Source: Marthasterias glacialis (lineage: Eukaryota > Echinodermata > Asteroidea > Forcipulatida > Asteriidae). From it: 64,000 bases of DNA. Positions 46,319 through 59,200 of the stretch are shown here, one piece after another. The stretch is from the NCBI GenBank assembly GCA_911728455.2, contig OU452223.1, forward strand, positions 5,850,174 to 5,914,173. The letters run 5' to 3'. A program made the position numbers and the translations under genes. Numbering within the stretch: the first letter of the stretch is position 1; each line of letters begins with the position of its first letter. The notes under the pieces were generated by a model, which saw only the letters and a program-made list of their open reading frames with translations, was not told where the DNA came from and searched no databases.

Positions 46319-46619
46319 TTAACACGTTGACTGCCGTGCATAATTTCACATGGTGTTCCCATTTGCCAAGCGTTAGGGCCTATGCACAAGCGCGCATACT
46401 TAATAGGTACCGGTACTTACTTAAATAGTTTGAACATGTACATTTTATAAAAGCATGTCCTCACCACTGCCAGCAGCTTATTGGTTGCGCCATCAGTGGT
46501 GCCAGTGTATTCAAGTTACAATGCAAAGACCTTTCATTTTCTACGAGTATATTCGTAGTGGCAGACTCCGGTACACCTGTTAGTACGAGTATATTCGTAG
46601 TCAGCAGTCAACGTGTTAA
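46319..46619. mobile_element. MITE flanked by TTAA, piggyBac-like target
   Basis: The termini AACACGTTGACTGC and GCAGTCAACGTGTT are perfect 14-base inverted repeats, and TTAA lies at both ends (46,319-46,322 and 46,616-46,619). TTAA duplication is characteristic of piggyBac-superfamily insertion. Inside, CGAGTATATTCGTAGT occurs twice. The element is about 300 bp without coding capacity. Confidence 0.75.
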
Positions 46620-47690
46620 AAAGGACTCTTCGGTACACACAGTCCAGTGACTTTAAAAAAAGGTGTGATTTAAATGCACTGTCTTAGCATTGTGTGATTT
46701 TAAGTACTTGGTTAGATCCTACAAAATCCCCTCACATGATTCCTTGACAAGCCCTACAAAACTTCCCAAGAGAGCAAAGGAGCAAAAAGAACATGCCTAC
46801 CCATTCAAACAAAAATCTGACACTAAAACATTTATGGCATCCATGACAAAGAATCACCGGATAAAGATGAGAACTTGAATAGCTCAAGGTCATCCCATAG
46901 CAAGCAGTGAATATCATTCTAAACATGATCAATCTTAACTTAATAGTCTCACAACATCAGCTTGAAGGACACACTTGGAAATTGTCAAGGCATATGTTAA
47001 AAGAAGGAGCCATATTGTAAATGCAAGGAAAAAGATGTACAAATCACAACATCCTCTTCAGCAGGAAAATTAAAAGGTAGTGACTGTGAGGTGCGGTTGA
47101 GATGTCAAAACTTGTCAATAGTTTCACGGTGATGAAAACGAGTGTCACCAAAGTCTGACTTTATAAAAATCATGAAAAATAAACTTTTGGAATCTGAAAT
47201 ACTAGCAACAGTTTGGTAAGCGCCCAGTTGAACAAGTCACAACTTGTATTTCGGCAAACCTTTAAGACAAGTGAGACTTTAAGATGTACTGTTCAACATG
47301 CTGCTGAGATGGGTAACATCAAGATATCACACACGTACTGGCTCCTGGCTTCTCTATGCTCTCTCATTTCAGGACTGTTTTCTAACTGTTCCTGGGGATC
47401 AAACAGAGTCAATATGAAAAATGATAAGAAACTCTAGAATGGATTTGGTGCACCATGGTGTACAGCTCAATCCACCATCAAAATAATCAGCTCCTTTCTA
47501 GCTCTGTAACACCTCCTAGGTACCCTTGATGGCATCCTCAGTCTCTATCCTCCGTATGGTCAACCACTACGCATCCAAGTCAATTTGAAGTTTGACGTTT
47601 GCAGTTTTTACACAAAATCATAAGGGGAAAAATAAAATTAGCTGTTGCAAACTGGTTACCAACCACAAGGACCTGTTATATAAATGCAAA
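46620..47690. other. No gene recognised
   Basis: A 62-codon Lys-rich frame at 46,690-46,878 and a 74-codon frame at 47,213-47,437 have no recognisable domain. They are probably chance. Confidence 0.35.
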
Positions 47691-47791
47691 ACATTGTTAA
47701 TGGCCTCACGTTTCGACCCTAACAGAGTCTTTCTCAAAGCCTTTGAGAAAGACTCTGCTTGGGTCGAAACGTGAGGTGATTAACAATTTTC
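47691..47791. repeat. Long hairpin with GTCGAAACG ends
   Basis: CCTCACGTTTCGACCC ... AGAGTCTTTCTCAAAG and its inverted copy TTTGAGAAAGACTCT ... GGGTCGAAACGTGAGG almost abut, giving a stem of about 45 pairs. Confidence 0.85.
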
Positions 47792-47796
47792 TGCAA

Positions 47797-48110
47797 AATC
47801 ATAAGGGGTAAGCCTTGCAGTTTTTACTTCAAATCATATAAGAGGTTAAGTCTTGCAGTTTTTACTCCAAAATCCAATAAGGGGTAAGCCTTACAGTTGT
47901 ACTCTTAAAACCTTGCGCGACACCAACTAAATAAAATCACACGCTTACACCAACATACTGTTTTTCACAGTACGTTTTTTAATAGCGTATAATAATTTGT
48001 TTGGTGAACAGAATCGATTTCAAATGGTCTAAACTCTATAACTACAAGGGGTAAGCCTTGCTACTCTTCACTGAAATACTACAAGGGGTAAGCCTTGATA
48101 CTTGTTCCCA
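47797..48110 (+). repeat. Irregular repeats of AAGGGGTAAGCCTTGCAG
   Basis: The motif occurs near 47,800, 47,838 (altered), 47,877, 48,045 and 48,073, usually followed by TTTTTAC. The first four are 35-170 bases apart. No secondary feature is recognised. Confidence 0.6.
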
Positions 48111-48739
48111 GCTAAAAAAAAAAAGGAGCACTGACATTGTTAATACCAATAATTAAATCATTTATTTGAGACAGAATTTATTACAGATGTTGTAAAGGCA
48201 CATTAGAATCGCTATTTATTTCGGACGGAATAATTCTAATAAAAAATCTAAAACTTATTGAAACAAAATGACTAAAAATAACTTCATATTAACAGAACTT
48301 TTGTAAGTGTGTTATGTTTAAACATAAATTATTTGTAAATGTGTTATGTTTAAACATGAAGGCATTGTTATTAATTATTTTACACACTGCATTCTTTCAC
48401 AAATAACCCAAGAACTTATATATTACACAAATACATTTTTATGACTAAAGGAAGAATAATCAATATTTGGTGCTCCAAACTCGTTTATAAGGTATTAAAT
48501 GGATGCAAATATCTACATATTAACACAAAATACAAATCTTAGTTGTAGGAATCTGAAGATGTAAAACTTACGGAAGTGTTTTCTCAAAATTTGTATCATT
48601 GGTTGTTAATAAGTACCTGAGGAAAGAAGATTTGTCTTGGAACACATTTAACTGACTGGAGATTGAACAAAAAAAATGCAATTCGGATAAATGCACTGTT
48701 CTCCACATGAAGTCCATAGAGTCTGATGTAGCTTTCAAA
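48111..48739. other. AT-rich DNA, no gene recognised
   Basis: A GTGTTATGTTTAAACAT block occurs twice (about 48,308 and 48,340). Nothing else was identified. Confidence 0.35.
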
Positions 48740-49066
48740 GAATTCCTTACAGTACAAGGAAACTTAACTACATGTTCTTTGAAGTTATTCCTTACAGTGC
48801 AAGGAAACTTAACTACATGTTCTTTGAAGTTATTCCTTACAGTGCAAGGAAACTTAACTACATGTTCTTTGAAGTTATTCCTTACAGTACAAGGAAACTT
48901 AACTACATGTTCTTTGAAGTTATTCCTTACAGTACAAGGAAACTTAACTACATGTTCTTTGAAGTTATTCCTTGCAGTACAAGGAAACTTAACTACATGT
49001 TCTTTGAAGTTATTCCTTACAGTACAAGGAAATGTAACTACATGCTCTTTGAAGTTATTTCTTACT
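48740..49066. repeat. 45-bp minisatellite, about 7 copies
   Basis: The unit is TTCCTTACAGTACAAGGAAA plus CTTAACTACATGTTCTTTGAAGTTA taken as two adjoining parts. Copies are nearly identical except the last. The period is a multiple of three, so frames stay open across the array on both strands, giving a 15-residue repeat (FKEHVVKFPCTVRNN on the minus strand). The minus frame extends to 49,212, but its ends run into SINE sequence and ordinary DNA, so I do not call a gene. Confidence 0.93.
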
Positions 49067-49117
49067 TTATAATAGATGTCTTTTTTTGCATCAGGGGTAA
49101 GAATATTATTTTTGTTT

Positions 49118-49480
49118 TTTACCCATACACCGACGTGTGTTAAGCACTGTATACTCAGTACTTTCTCCCGAGTCCTGCGAAAAAAAAAATCACAGGCATA
49201 TTCTTTGGGCATACTAGAGCAGATGTCTTACCAACTAGACTACCGAGATTGCCCGGCAGCTAAATTAACATCTATTATAATGGTTGCGGTACCCGCTGCT
49301 AATAGGATTCAAACTGCCTCTAGCTGCCGGGCAATTTCGGTAGTCTAGTTGGTAAGACATCTGCTCTAGAATGGCGGGGGTCCCACCCAAGGAATTTGCC
49401 TGTGAGGTTTTTTTTCACAGGACTCTGGAAAGTACTGAGTACACAGTGCTCAACACACATCGGTGTATGGGCAAAAAAAC
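49118..49480. mobile_element. Two family 2 SINEs in inverted orientation
   Basis: A minus-strand copy (49,118-49,257) and a plus-strand copy (49,322-49,480) are head to head, with about 65 bases between them. Both contain GGTAGTCTAGTTGGTAAGAC and CATCTGCTCTAG. Together they make a hairpin-capable inverted repeat with arms of about 140-160 bases. Confidence 0.85.
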
Positions 49481-49499
49481 ACAAATAACATTTCTTACT

Positions 49500-50150
49500 T
49501 GTTATTTGTCAAGCAACAATGACTGCAGACACCCACAATTAGATTAACTGATTATTTTCTAGCTTCATCAACCATTTCAAAAGTAATAGATTTTCCCCTG
49601 CTGTTTCATGTTCTTGGAGAGATGCTTAATGGGCACACAAAATTTAACAAAAAGAACTCAGGCTGGGTGTATGGGCAGACTTTGCGGGAATGCCCGGACT
49701 CTGGACTACAGTGCATCAAGGACTGCCGATACAAAAGCCAACCAAACCATAGTGTTTGCCATACCTTCATAAGACCCACCAACAGTCAGCTCTCTACAGC
49801 TACTTTGCAGAAAGCTCTTTGGGGAGTTTTGGGGCATAAAACACTCTATAGAGAAAACAGCTTTCTGAAGCACTTTTATTTCAAGACGTTTTCACATACA
49901 TAATGGAACGTACATCAATTACCTTGCCTGAGAAACACATTGCAAGAACATAGGTTTGAACACCAATATTTTTGAAGAAAATCACTCTGTGTGTTTAGTA
50001 TTATGTGTCAATGTCTCACACAAAAAAAGATTGTTCAAAACTTTTGGGGTTAAATGCAACAATAATATTACCATAGAGGCATAGCCTATAGATTTTGTAT
50101 TTTATATTTGAACTTGGAATAACTGACGTGTTTTGACAGCGATTGGTTGA
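49500..50150 (-). other. Downstream of ODAD2, includes its probable 3' UTR
   Basis: A 93-codon plus-strand frame at 49,622-49,903 shows no domain. The minus-strand 3' UTR of ODAD2 probably covers about 50,150 to 49,860. Confidence 0.4.
49875..49880 (-). terminator. Candidate polyadenylation signal of ODAD2
   Basis: AATAAA on the minus strand lies about 270 bases past the stop codon. It is the nearest canonical signal I found. Cleavage site not determined. Confidence 0.4.
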
Positions 50151-50264
50151 CTATTTATAACGAGCCTTCTCATTGGCCAGTGCGAGTCTGCGGATGTTAC
50201 CAATGCAGCCAGCAGCAGCCTCTTGTAGGGCGGGGTCATCAGATCCAACCATGTCAATCAAAGG
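50151..50264 (-). CDS. ODAD2: ODAD2 exon K (last), 114 nt with stop
   Basis: Acceptor AATCCCAG. Residues 641-677 and a TAG at 50,151-50,153. The C-terminus has [19 protein letters not shown] and [15 protein letters not shown], the expected closing half-repeat. The intron before it is 1.57 kb and holds three repeats. Confidence 0.96.
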   Translation of the reverse strand, partial: PLIDMVGSDDPALQEAAAGCIGNIRRLALANEKARYK

Positions 50265-53200
50265 CTGGGATTGGAAAAGGAAAAAAAAACACAAATCTAA
50301 ATGTTAATTTTCAATGGTCATTACTTGGCAACTAAACAACTTCCCATATTGTCTTGGTGGAGTTAATCATTGTTGTCTGTTATATGGGTATTGGCAAGTT
50401 AAATTATTATTACTAATTTCTGGTAATGAAACCAAAGATGCCTCAAAAGCGAACTTAATTACTGTAACTCGGAAGCCTGATGACACCTTGAGACAGAGGT
50501 GCTTGCAATGAACCAGAAACACCGGGGTAAACCCCTACTCTTCCACGGTAAGTGTTCCGGGTTCTTTAACTTGCACTACCCATCCTAACACACGAGACCT
50601 ACGGCTTAACATCCCATCCGAAGGACAAAGCAATTATGGTACAGTATCTTGCTCAAGAACTCAAGCATCATGACCAACCAGGCCGGGGTTCGAATCCACA
50701 CTTTGTGAAAGACAGAACTTGAATACTGTACACTAGACTGCTCGGCCATGATGCTCCACAGACCCCATAATACTTCCAGGAGGCCATTTCAGGAGTTTAT
50801 TTCATATGCATACTTTCATACCATGGGAGTCTAGGCCTGTATGCTTCGTTCTTGAGAGGGCAAGGGCACCAAGGCGTTTCCTAGTTTGTAAAGCGCACCT
50901 CTATGAGGAAATTGTAAATTTCTATTGGAACGTTTCAAGGGGCACCAAGGCAATGACCTGGGGCATGGAGGCAATAGACCTTTATCATGGTGCGACAATC
51001 ATAATTTTCTCCCATTCAAATCAATGTAACCAAACCGAGGCTGGAAGGAGAAATAGTCTGGTTCCTTTTTGTACACTGAGTAGTAGCATTCATTACTGTT
51101 ATTGGATACAAGGAACATGACCAAGATGGTGGCATCATGATAAAGGTCTATTGCCCCTATTGCCCCATTGTGAAGTAACAGGCCTGGGAGTATATATGCT
51201 GACATAATATGACATAATATATGGCCTCATGCACACATGACATATGCTAGAAATATTGTGTGATTTGCTACTTATGTATTCAATCTGAAAACTTTGTCAT
51301 GGAAAAGTAAGTAAGGGTTTACCTCAGTGTTTCTAGCACCCTTGCCTACAGCTTTCCTCAGGCTTGCCACTTATGTATTCAATCTGGGAACAACTTAAGC
51401 TACATCAATTGGAGACTTTTGAGGACACTAGGTGGCAGCAGACTTACCAGGTGAATTCATTGTACTTTGAAATGTGCGCATGCTCAGAACTATAAGCAAA
51501 CAATGGAAAATTATCTGGTGTGCCACCAAGTATCCAAAGTCCCCTATTGAGTGTGTGATTTGAATTAACAAAACTGTGGATATGGAAGCTTGTTCACAAG
51601 TCTTCAGGCACTATTCTGTGGTATATAATGTGGAGTTCAAATTATGTGAATACTAAGAGTATTGCCAGGCTGAATCAAGCGACTTCAGTTAACACTGTGG
51701 CCGTTGGCTCAGTGACAACATTAAAGAATAGGCCTTTTCAGCAATCTAGCCGTAGCCATTGCCGAAGCCCTTCATTCAGACAAGGCCCACACCTTTATTT
51801 GGATGGGGGCTAGCAGTTTTTTTTAAGGTTCGTACCTTGACTACTTCACTCTCGTGCATTGTGATGCAATTATTGGGATCCCTGGAGAGCTGGAACAATG
51901 CTTCTGCCGTAGCACGGTGTACGTTGATGTCTGGTGACTTCAGATACCTAACCAGTGGGGCTACGGCACCGTTCTGACCGAATGCGACGCGATTGTTACC
52001 CCACATGCAGCAGCGGGCGATGGCGTCTGCAAGATGCCTCCTCAGTTTGTCATCGGTCTGTTGGAAGAAGAAATGATTCAAATAGATGTATTGCATCCTT
52101 TAACAATGACACAAGCTTGGTTTTTTCACACTGATGTTTCCATAATTACATTGCTCAATTGGAATAGTCACAGCTTTTCACATTTTTGTTTTAAATGTTT
52201 AGGGTTTTTTGTTTTTTGGGGGGTTTAAAAGAAAAATGCTTAACGTATGGGGTGTCTTGGCTGAGCGGTTAAAAGCATCGGACTCAAGCTCTATTGTTCC
52301 TGACCATCAGAGTGTGGGTTCGAGTCCTGGTCTTGACACTTGTGTCCTTAAGCAAGACACTTAACCATTATTGCTTCATCCTTCAGATGGGACGTAAATC
52401 TGTTGGGCCCAGGTGTTGTGTAGTGCACGTAAAAGAACCCAGTTCACTTATCTTAAAGAGAAGGGGTTTGCCCCAGTGTTTCTGACAATATGCGCCACCT
52501 CACGTTGTATCCCTTTCAAGGTGAGGTGTTGTATTATGGTCGCTTCGTCTCATAAAATCAACTGTAACAATCTCCACTCCACCAGATTTGATAATTCGGT
52601 GCCAGGAGTGTCATTGAGAACAGACATGGCGCAATAAAAATTTACACAATTATTGCTATTATTATTTCCAAATGAGGTGAGGGCTACAAGGAAGACGAAC
52701 AGAGAGAAGATATCACATTACTCTTGAATAGGTTGTAAGATGGTGGAAAGCAAAATACAGGTAGGGAGTTCCATAGTGCAGCAGTGCAAGGGAAAAAGGC
52801 AGCAGATTATTTCACAGTAGTGGCCTTTGGAACAGATAGAGTGAAATGATGAGAAGATGTGGCAAAGCCTGTACTGTGAGTGGAGTTGTAGGAAGAAAAA
52901 CAAAGACACCTTGTACACAAATACCATGAAAGTATGGGTTTGAGGGCAATAGAGGGTATGCACAGCCGTTTCCCTTCAGTAAACTTACGGCCGTTTTGAC
53001 CTCATTGAGAGCGCTGTTGTACATATCTCTATTGGACTCATGACATCAGACGCATAAGGTCTATAATATCCATGTTTCAGTATGCTGATATACTAAGCCA
53101 TGAAGCAACCACTGCATGCAAAAGCACATATTAGCAGCCTCAGAAACATTTTTGGAAGTGTCTCCACAAACATTAAGTGAAAATTGAAATGTGAATTTTG

Positions 53201-56200
53201 TTACTTCTTTGCCATTGCTTTAGGTTGCCTGTAAATTACAAGACATGGCAGTGTTGATTTGAAATTGAAAATCCTCAGGTAAAAATCTGTTCTGACTCAC
53301 GGTAGTGGCTAGCTTGGCTAGCATTGGGACCACCCCGTGGTCAGTAATGACTGCAAGATTCTCTTCGTCCTTAGCTATGTTAGCGATGGCTGCACAGACG
53401 CTAGCAAGAACCTCTCGATCGTCCGACTTGAGGAGGCTAACAATCAGCTCAAGACCTCCCACGAAGGATCGCACCATCTCACCTGCATCCTAAGAAAAAA
53501 CAACCACAAAGAAAATAATTTCATACTTATAATAGATAATAATTTTTTTAATTTTTAATCTATTACAATGGTTGCGGTACCCACTGCTAATATGATTCAA
53601 ACTGCCTCTAGCTGCCAGGCAATCTCAGTAGTCTAGTTGGTAAGACATCTGCTCTAGAATACAGAGATTGCCCGGTAGCTAGAGGCAGTTCGAATCCTAT
53701 ATCTATATAGTTGTTAATTTTTGCATTGGGATGAAGAATATTATTTGTGTTTTTAACCATACACCGATGTGTGTTCAGCACGGTATATTCAGTACTTTCC
53801 CAGAGTCATGTGAAAAAATATTCACAGGCATATTTCCCAAGGAATATGACCAACTCATCAGCTGTGTAACAAAATACAATCTATTTACCTTTGATCTGCT
53901 GTCACATGACCACTCCAAAGGTGGTCATGTGAGCGGAGGGATTTAACCACAATGCTGATCAATGACGTCATGACGACCTCTTAAGCTACAACCTGCTGAC
54001 ATTCACGGACTCTAAAAGCTAACTTTTAATTCCATATTTACCTTTGCATTTTCAATGCATGGACAGATGGCCCAGGCAGCGCTGGCTTGGACTCGCTGGT
54101 TCTGGTTCTTCAGAAGAGACCAAAGAAGTCTGACACCATCCAGTCTGTCAATGATTCTACAAGATAATCAACACAAATAACATCCCATTAAAAAACTGTA
54201 TAGTTTGCACCATGTTGATAATCTAAACATAGTTAATAATCTAAAGGACAGTGGATGTCCATTAAAATGAAAAGTCTCAATTTCTTTTCATTGTGTGCTT
54301 TTGTTCCATTAAAAAAGTGAGTAAAACATGAATTCATGACTTAAGGTCGGGAAATTAGAAGGCCCTATTCTGGTCCCTTGATATTACTAATTATAACTTC
54401 GCTGAGTTAGCACTTCCAATAGACTCAAAAAAACATGCAAGACATCTGGGTGGCAGTGCAGTCAGGCTATGCACAGGCAACAGAAGCTCCCGACCTTATG
54501 TCACAAGATTGCTTATGTTTATGCAAATTGATGCTCCAACTGGAGGGGCGGGGTCGGTACTTGAAAATCTTCAAAATTAATTTTGAAAATATTTACAAGA
54601 AACATTTTTACAAAAAAAGATGTATTTACACTTCAAAAATACATTTCTTGATTTGTAACAAATGAAAACTCCATTTCACAGGTCCTCTAAGTAAGACAGG
54701 AGAATGTTGGTCGCAGGTATCTTCACAACAGTGCAACAACTTTTTTTTGTCATATCCCACACGAATTAAAGGTGCAAAATTGTCACAACTTGGTTTGTGT
54801 ATACATTGGAGGTAGTTTTATCAAGATGTGACAGTGTTGCAATAGACCGATCCATTAAGCCCCACCCCCATACGTGTCGACCAATCACAGCCTTGGGTAC
54901 GCCACCAAAAGTCTGACAAAAGTCTTCTTCTTATTTATCTCATAAAAATAAACAGAGTTTTAGTTCTGAGAAACCCACCCCATATTGTCAGCTTCGGTGG
55001 CACAAGCGCCGACGGACTTGGTGACATTGACCAGTAGAGCCTGGTTGGTACCCGTCAGTAGGTTGACCAGTGGTGGAATGCCTCCAGCTTTACGGATAGC
55101 TGCACGGTTGGATGGCTCCTGTGCGGCACACTCACCCAATGCTCCTACGACATTCACAAGCACCTGAAATAAACAACAGTCTTGCTTCATCATCATCATC
55201 ATAAGTGATTCACCTAAAATAATCATCAAATCTTTCCACTGGCAAAAAGGATCATGAAAAAGTTCAAACCCTGGTTGAAACCTAGTAGTGCTCCGTATGA
55301 AATATGTGTAATGACATGCATTTTTAAGCTGTAATTTACTCCTTTTTATTTTTTAATTGCAACTAAAACTTCTAGAAATAATGACTGCAGTCAAGGCACA
55401 CACAAGATCCAAGCTGACTTCCCAAACTTTAATTTGGACTGTATGTTTCGACTAGCCTGCTCTAGCCATCGTCAGTCTCCTGACGATGACTGGCGCAGGC
55501 TCGTTGAAACGTTGAGACCAAACTCACTCCGCGGCAGTAAAGTTATCCTAGAAGTCCCCTCAATCCACTAAGCGAAAGTGGTAGTAGTCCCGGCCGATTT
55601 CCTACCTCCCCGGGTAGTACTTAATAAGCAGGACAGTTCTTTTCAGAACAAACTTGCCCCCCGAATTACAAAAAGTAGCCAATACCTCGAGTGGCCTTAT
55701 GATGGGCGAATTACATAACATATTTTTATTATTATTGTTTATTATCATGAGTGTATCTCTGAAAATATGTTGGTTAAGAGACCATAGTGGCTGCAAACGA
55801 CTGCAACGTAATGACCCACAGTACTTCCAGTCAACAAGTTGATGCTAACCTCCTCAGGCTGGTCATTAAGCAGGGCCACCAAGAGCTCTATAGCCTTCAG
55901 GTCCTGGAATCGAGAGACATTCTCCGGGCTCATGGCACACTTCCAGATCGCACCTGTCGCAGCTGCCAGCAACTCCTTATTCTCCGAGTTATTCAGCAGT
56001 GCCACCATGGGGTCCAGGCCGCCGTAAAGACGCACCAGGTCCCTGGTCTCCTTCTCTTCGGCACACTTGAAGATGGCGCTGGCGCAATGCATCTGAAGCT
56101 CCTGGTTCTCACTGTGAAGATTCTTGACCAGATCTTCGATCATGCCCTCAGTCCGGATGGCTAGACGGTAACTATGCTGTGTGTGGACAAGAAAGAGTGA

Positions 56201-59200
56201 AGCCCATTTAAAAAATAACATTGTGAAATCACAATGACTTTCTACGCATTCTGCCTCTTCATACATTTACCAGGAACATTCCTGAATTACCCCCAACCCA
56301 CTGAGCAGTATATATTAACTCAACACCCAAAACCTTCGCACTCTGATAAGACCTAACTTGAATCAAAACATATTCAGATCCAGAGATACATGTACAATCT
56401 TTCCACATTATGTGTAGTCTATTTGGAGTTAATCATGAAAAGTTTAATAGTGGATCATGGAGGGTTTGTAACATTAAAACAGAAACAAACCAACTTGAAC
56501 ACATTTCAGCAATTTTTACAAAACTGGTACACAAAAAATTGGGTGGAAAAAACAGGTTTTGATCTTTTTATTCTGATGCAATTAAAACTACATTGACCAC
56601 TGGTGTACTCTCTACCTGTAAGGAAGTTTACGACTCAAAGAGTTGCATTATAGACCAATCCATTCAGCCCTGCCTACTTTAGCAACTGCCTAGCAACAGC
56701 ACATGGTGTGAAGTTCTTGCCACGATCGCAGTGGTGGTTCAAATGGTTGCGGCCACACACACAGGTATTGGATACGCACACAGACATGGTTTTCATGAAT
56801 GGTATAGATTTAGTTTCGAGACCTTTTGAGCAGTGCCTTGAGTCCAAAGAATAATGCAGACTGGAATACCAGTTTTACTTTTACACGACTGTACACAGAC
56901 CACTGCTGTTGATTTGCACCATCAGAAATACGGACAAATTAAAACAGAACAGTGTCTGTTGTGTGTCAGAACAATGGCAGCAGCTTATTTACATTTCGTA
57001 TGGAATTTTAACATGCCAGACTTTTGTCTGACTTTCGGTGGCGTTGTCAAGGCTGTGATTGGTCAATCTGTTAGTAGGCGGGGCTTAATGGATCGGTCTA
57101 TTACAGGCAGGTGTATTATACATTTGTCTGAGCTCAAGTTATAAGGGAAAAAAACTACATCTAACCTCTGAAGAACACTCCTGCAGAGTACCGACTACCG
57201 GTATTAACATGTCCTCATGGCGTGACTTCAGCAGCCTGGCCAGTAGAGGGATGCCACCAGCTTTGCGTATTGCCTGCTTGTTCTTAGTGCTCTTACTGCA
57301 GCTCCACAGAGCAAGGGCGCCACAACGCGCAACCTCAACGTCCTTCTCCGAGTCGGGAGTGACTGGGACAGAGCCGATGGGAGCGCAGTCTAACAGTGCC
57401 ACCTGTGTTTTAACAACAGAAAGTAGTCAATAGTTTGTGTTGCCACCATGTTGGTTCATGAATTTCAGTTTTTAATCTTAGCTCTTTGTCCACTCTTGTC
57501 AAATTCCCTGAATTCATGTATGACTCAGTGATGAATCATAAAAATAACCAGTCTATTTCTACTTTTTCCTGCATCATGGTAATGTTGTTTTGTAAGGCAG
57601 AAAAAGACTGCAAAACTGCATAAAGAATTTTAAGCAGTTTCCCTCTTTAAAACAAAATCTGTACATAGACTTTCAAAACACTATTCATCCATTTTTTTCT
57701 GTAATGCAACACCTCTGATTATCCAATTTGTTGTTTTCATTTTTTCATGATGAGAATAGACTGAGCAAGTTTTTGAACATGCTTTCACGTGCATGTTTTG
57801 ACATCTTAAGGAAACAAAATCACAGACTTCAACCCCATCAAGGGCCAACTTCACAAGGAATTTAGATTGACCTCAACTTTGCCTCAATCTTAATTGATAA
57901 GCAAAGTGTGATGTCAACACAAATCACGAATGGCAATATTGACAACTCATTTTCAGATGAATGTTAGTGCTTTTTAAATTCGAGCCCAGTGCCCTTTATC
58001 AAATGCATGTAATGCAATACATTTTAAGCTGTACAAATTGTAACATTTTTTTGGAAACTACAAACAACGACTGCACTCAATGCATACACAAGTTCAAAGC
58101 TGAGTTCCCAAACTTTTCTTTTTTTTGGAGGGGGGGGGGGTCACAACTTGAAATTCACAAAGGTTATTTTAAGGTCACACGGTGTGCTGTAACCAATACA
58201 AATGCTATACAATTAGGGCACCCTGCCAGTACACAGTCTGTGCCGATTCAGCTTGGGACACTCCTAGTGTTTCATAGACCTGCTTAAGCAGAAAACAGTG
58301 CTTAAAATCATCTGCTTAGCAAAAATAAGCAGGATACCAGTCACAGATTGTACCTGGGACATGCTGTTTTTGCTGGTAACCTTATTCTGGTAAGCATCAT
58401 TTTGTTTGTGCTTAGCTACTCTTTGTGCTTAAGCAGCTCTATGAAATTGGGCCCAGGGCACAACATACAATTACACAAGAGACTTGCAGAGTCTCTGCTG
58501 TTTTTGAAAGACTAAATCACTCACCAGCTTCCTAATTCCACCGTGTTGTCTGACAGTGCGACGAGCCCTCCTGAACTTGGCCACATTGGCGATGGTCTCA
58601 GCCGAGAGACACTTCAGATCCTTGTCAGATGCCTGCAGAATGTCCACCATGGTCTGCAGCCCACCGAGATCAGCAATGGCACGGCGGATTTGTGTGTTAC
58701 GGGAAATCTCCTTCAGGATCTTCAATGAGCCAATCTGTAAAGGATTTCAGATTGAGTCAGGAAATGTCCATTTATTAATTACACCAATAAAATTATCAAT
58801 CACAACTTTTACAAATTCACATAACAACTTCACGTTATTTGACTACCAAAACTTCACAAATTGAGCTGACTGAATTGTTACAGGCTCTGCATGGTGGGAA
58901 AAGATCGGTTAATTATGATAATTAATAATAATAGTGTACATTTATATTGCGCCATGTCTGTCATAAATGACACTCCTGGCGCCGAATGATCAAATCTGGT
59001 GGAGATTGTTACAAATGATTTTATGAGACAAAGCAACCATAATACAACACCTTAAAAGGGATACAAGGTGGTGCATATTGCTGCCAGACCATGCCAGAAA
59101 CACAGGGGCAAACCCTTCTCTTTATGATAAGTGTACTGGGTTCTTTTACGTGCATTACACAACACACAGGACCAACATGACCAACGGCTTTACGTCCCAT

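Noticed and set aside
46690-46878. 62-codon Lys-rich plus-strand frame as a small gene or exon
   Set aside because: No splice signals, homologous copy or domain could be identified, and length is within chance for this composition.
48568-49212. 214-codon minus-strand frame with a 15-residue repeat
   Set aside because: It exists because the minisatellite period is 45. Its N-terminal part reads into a SINE and its C-terminal part into unremarkable DNA.
52249-52330. Functional tRNA gene
   Set aside because: Box A and box B are present, but the cloverleaf cannot be folded with paired acceptor ends, and the sequence continues into a SINE body found at several other sites.
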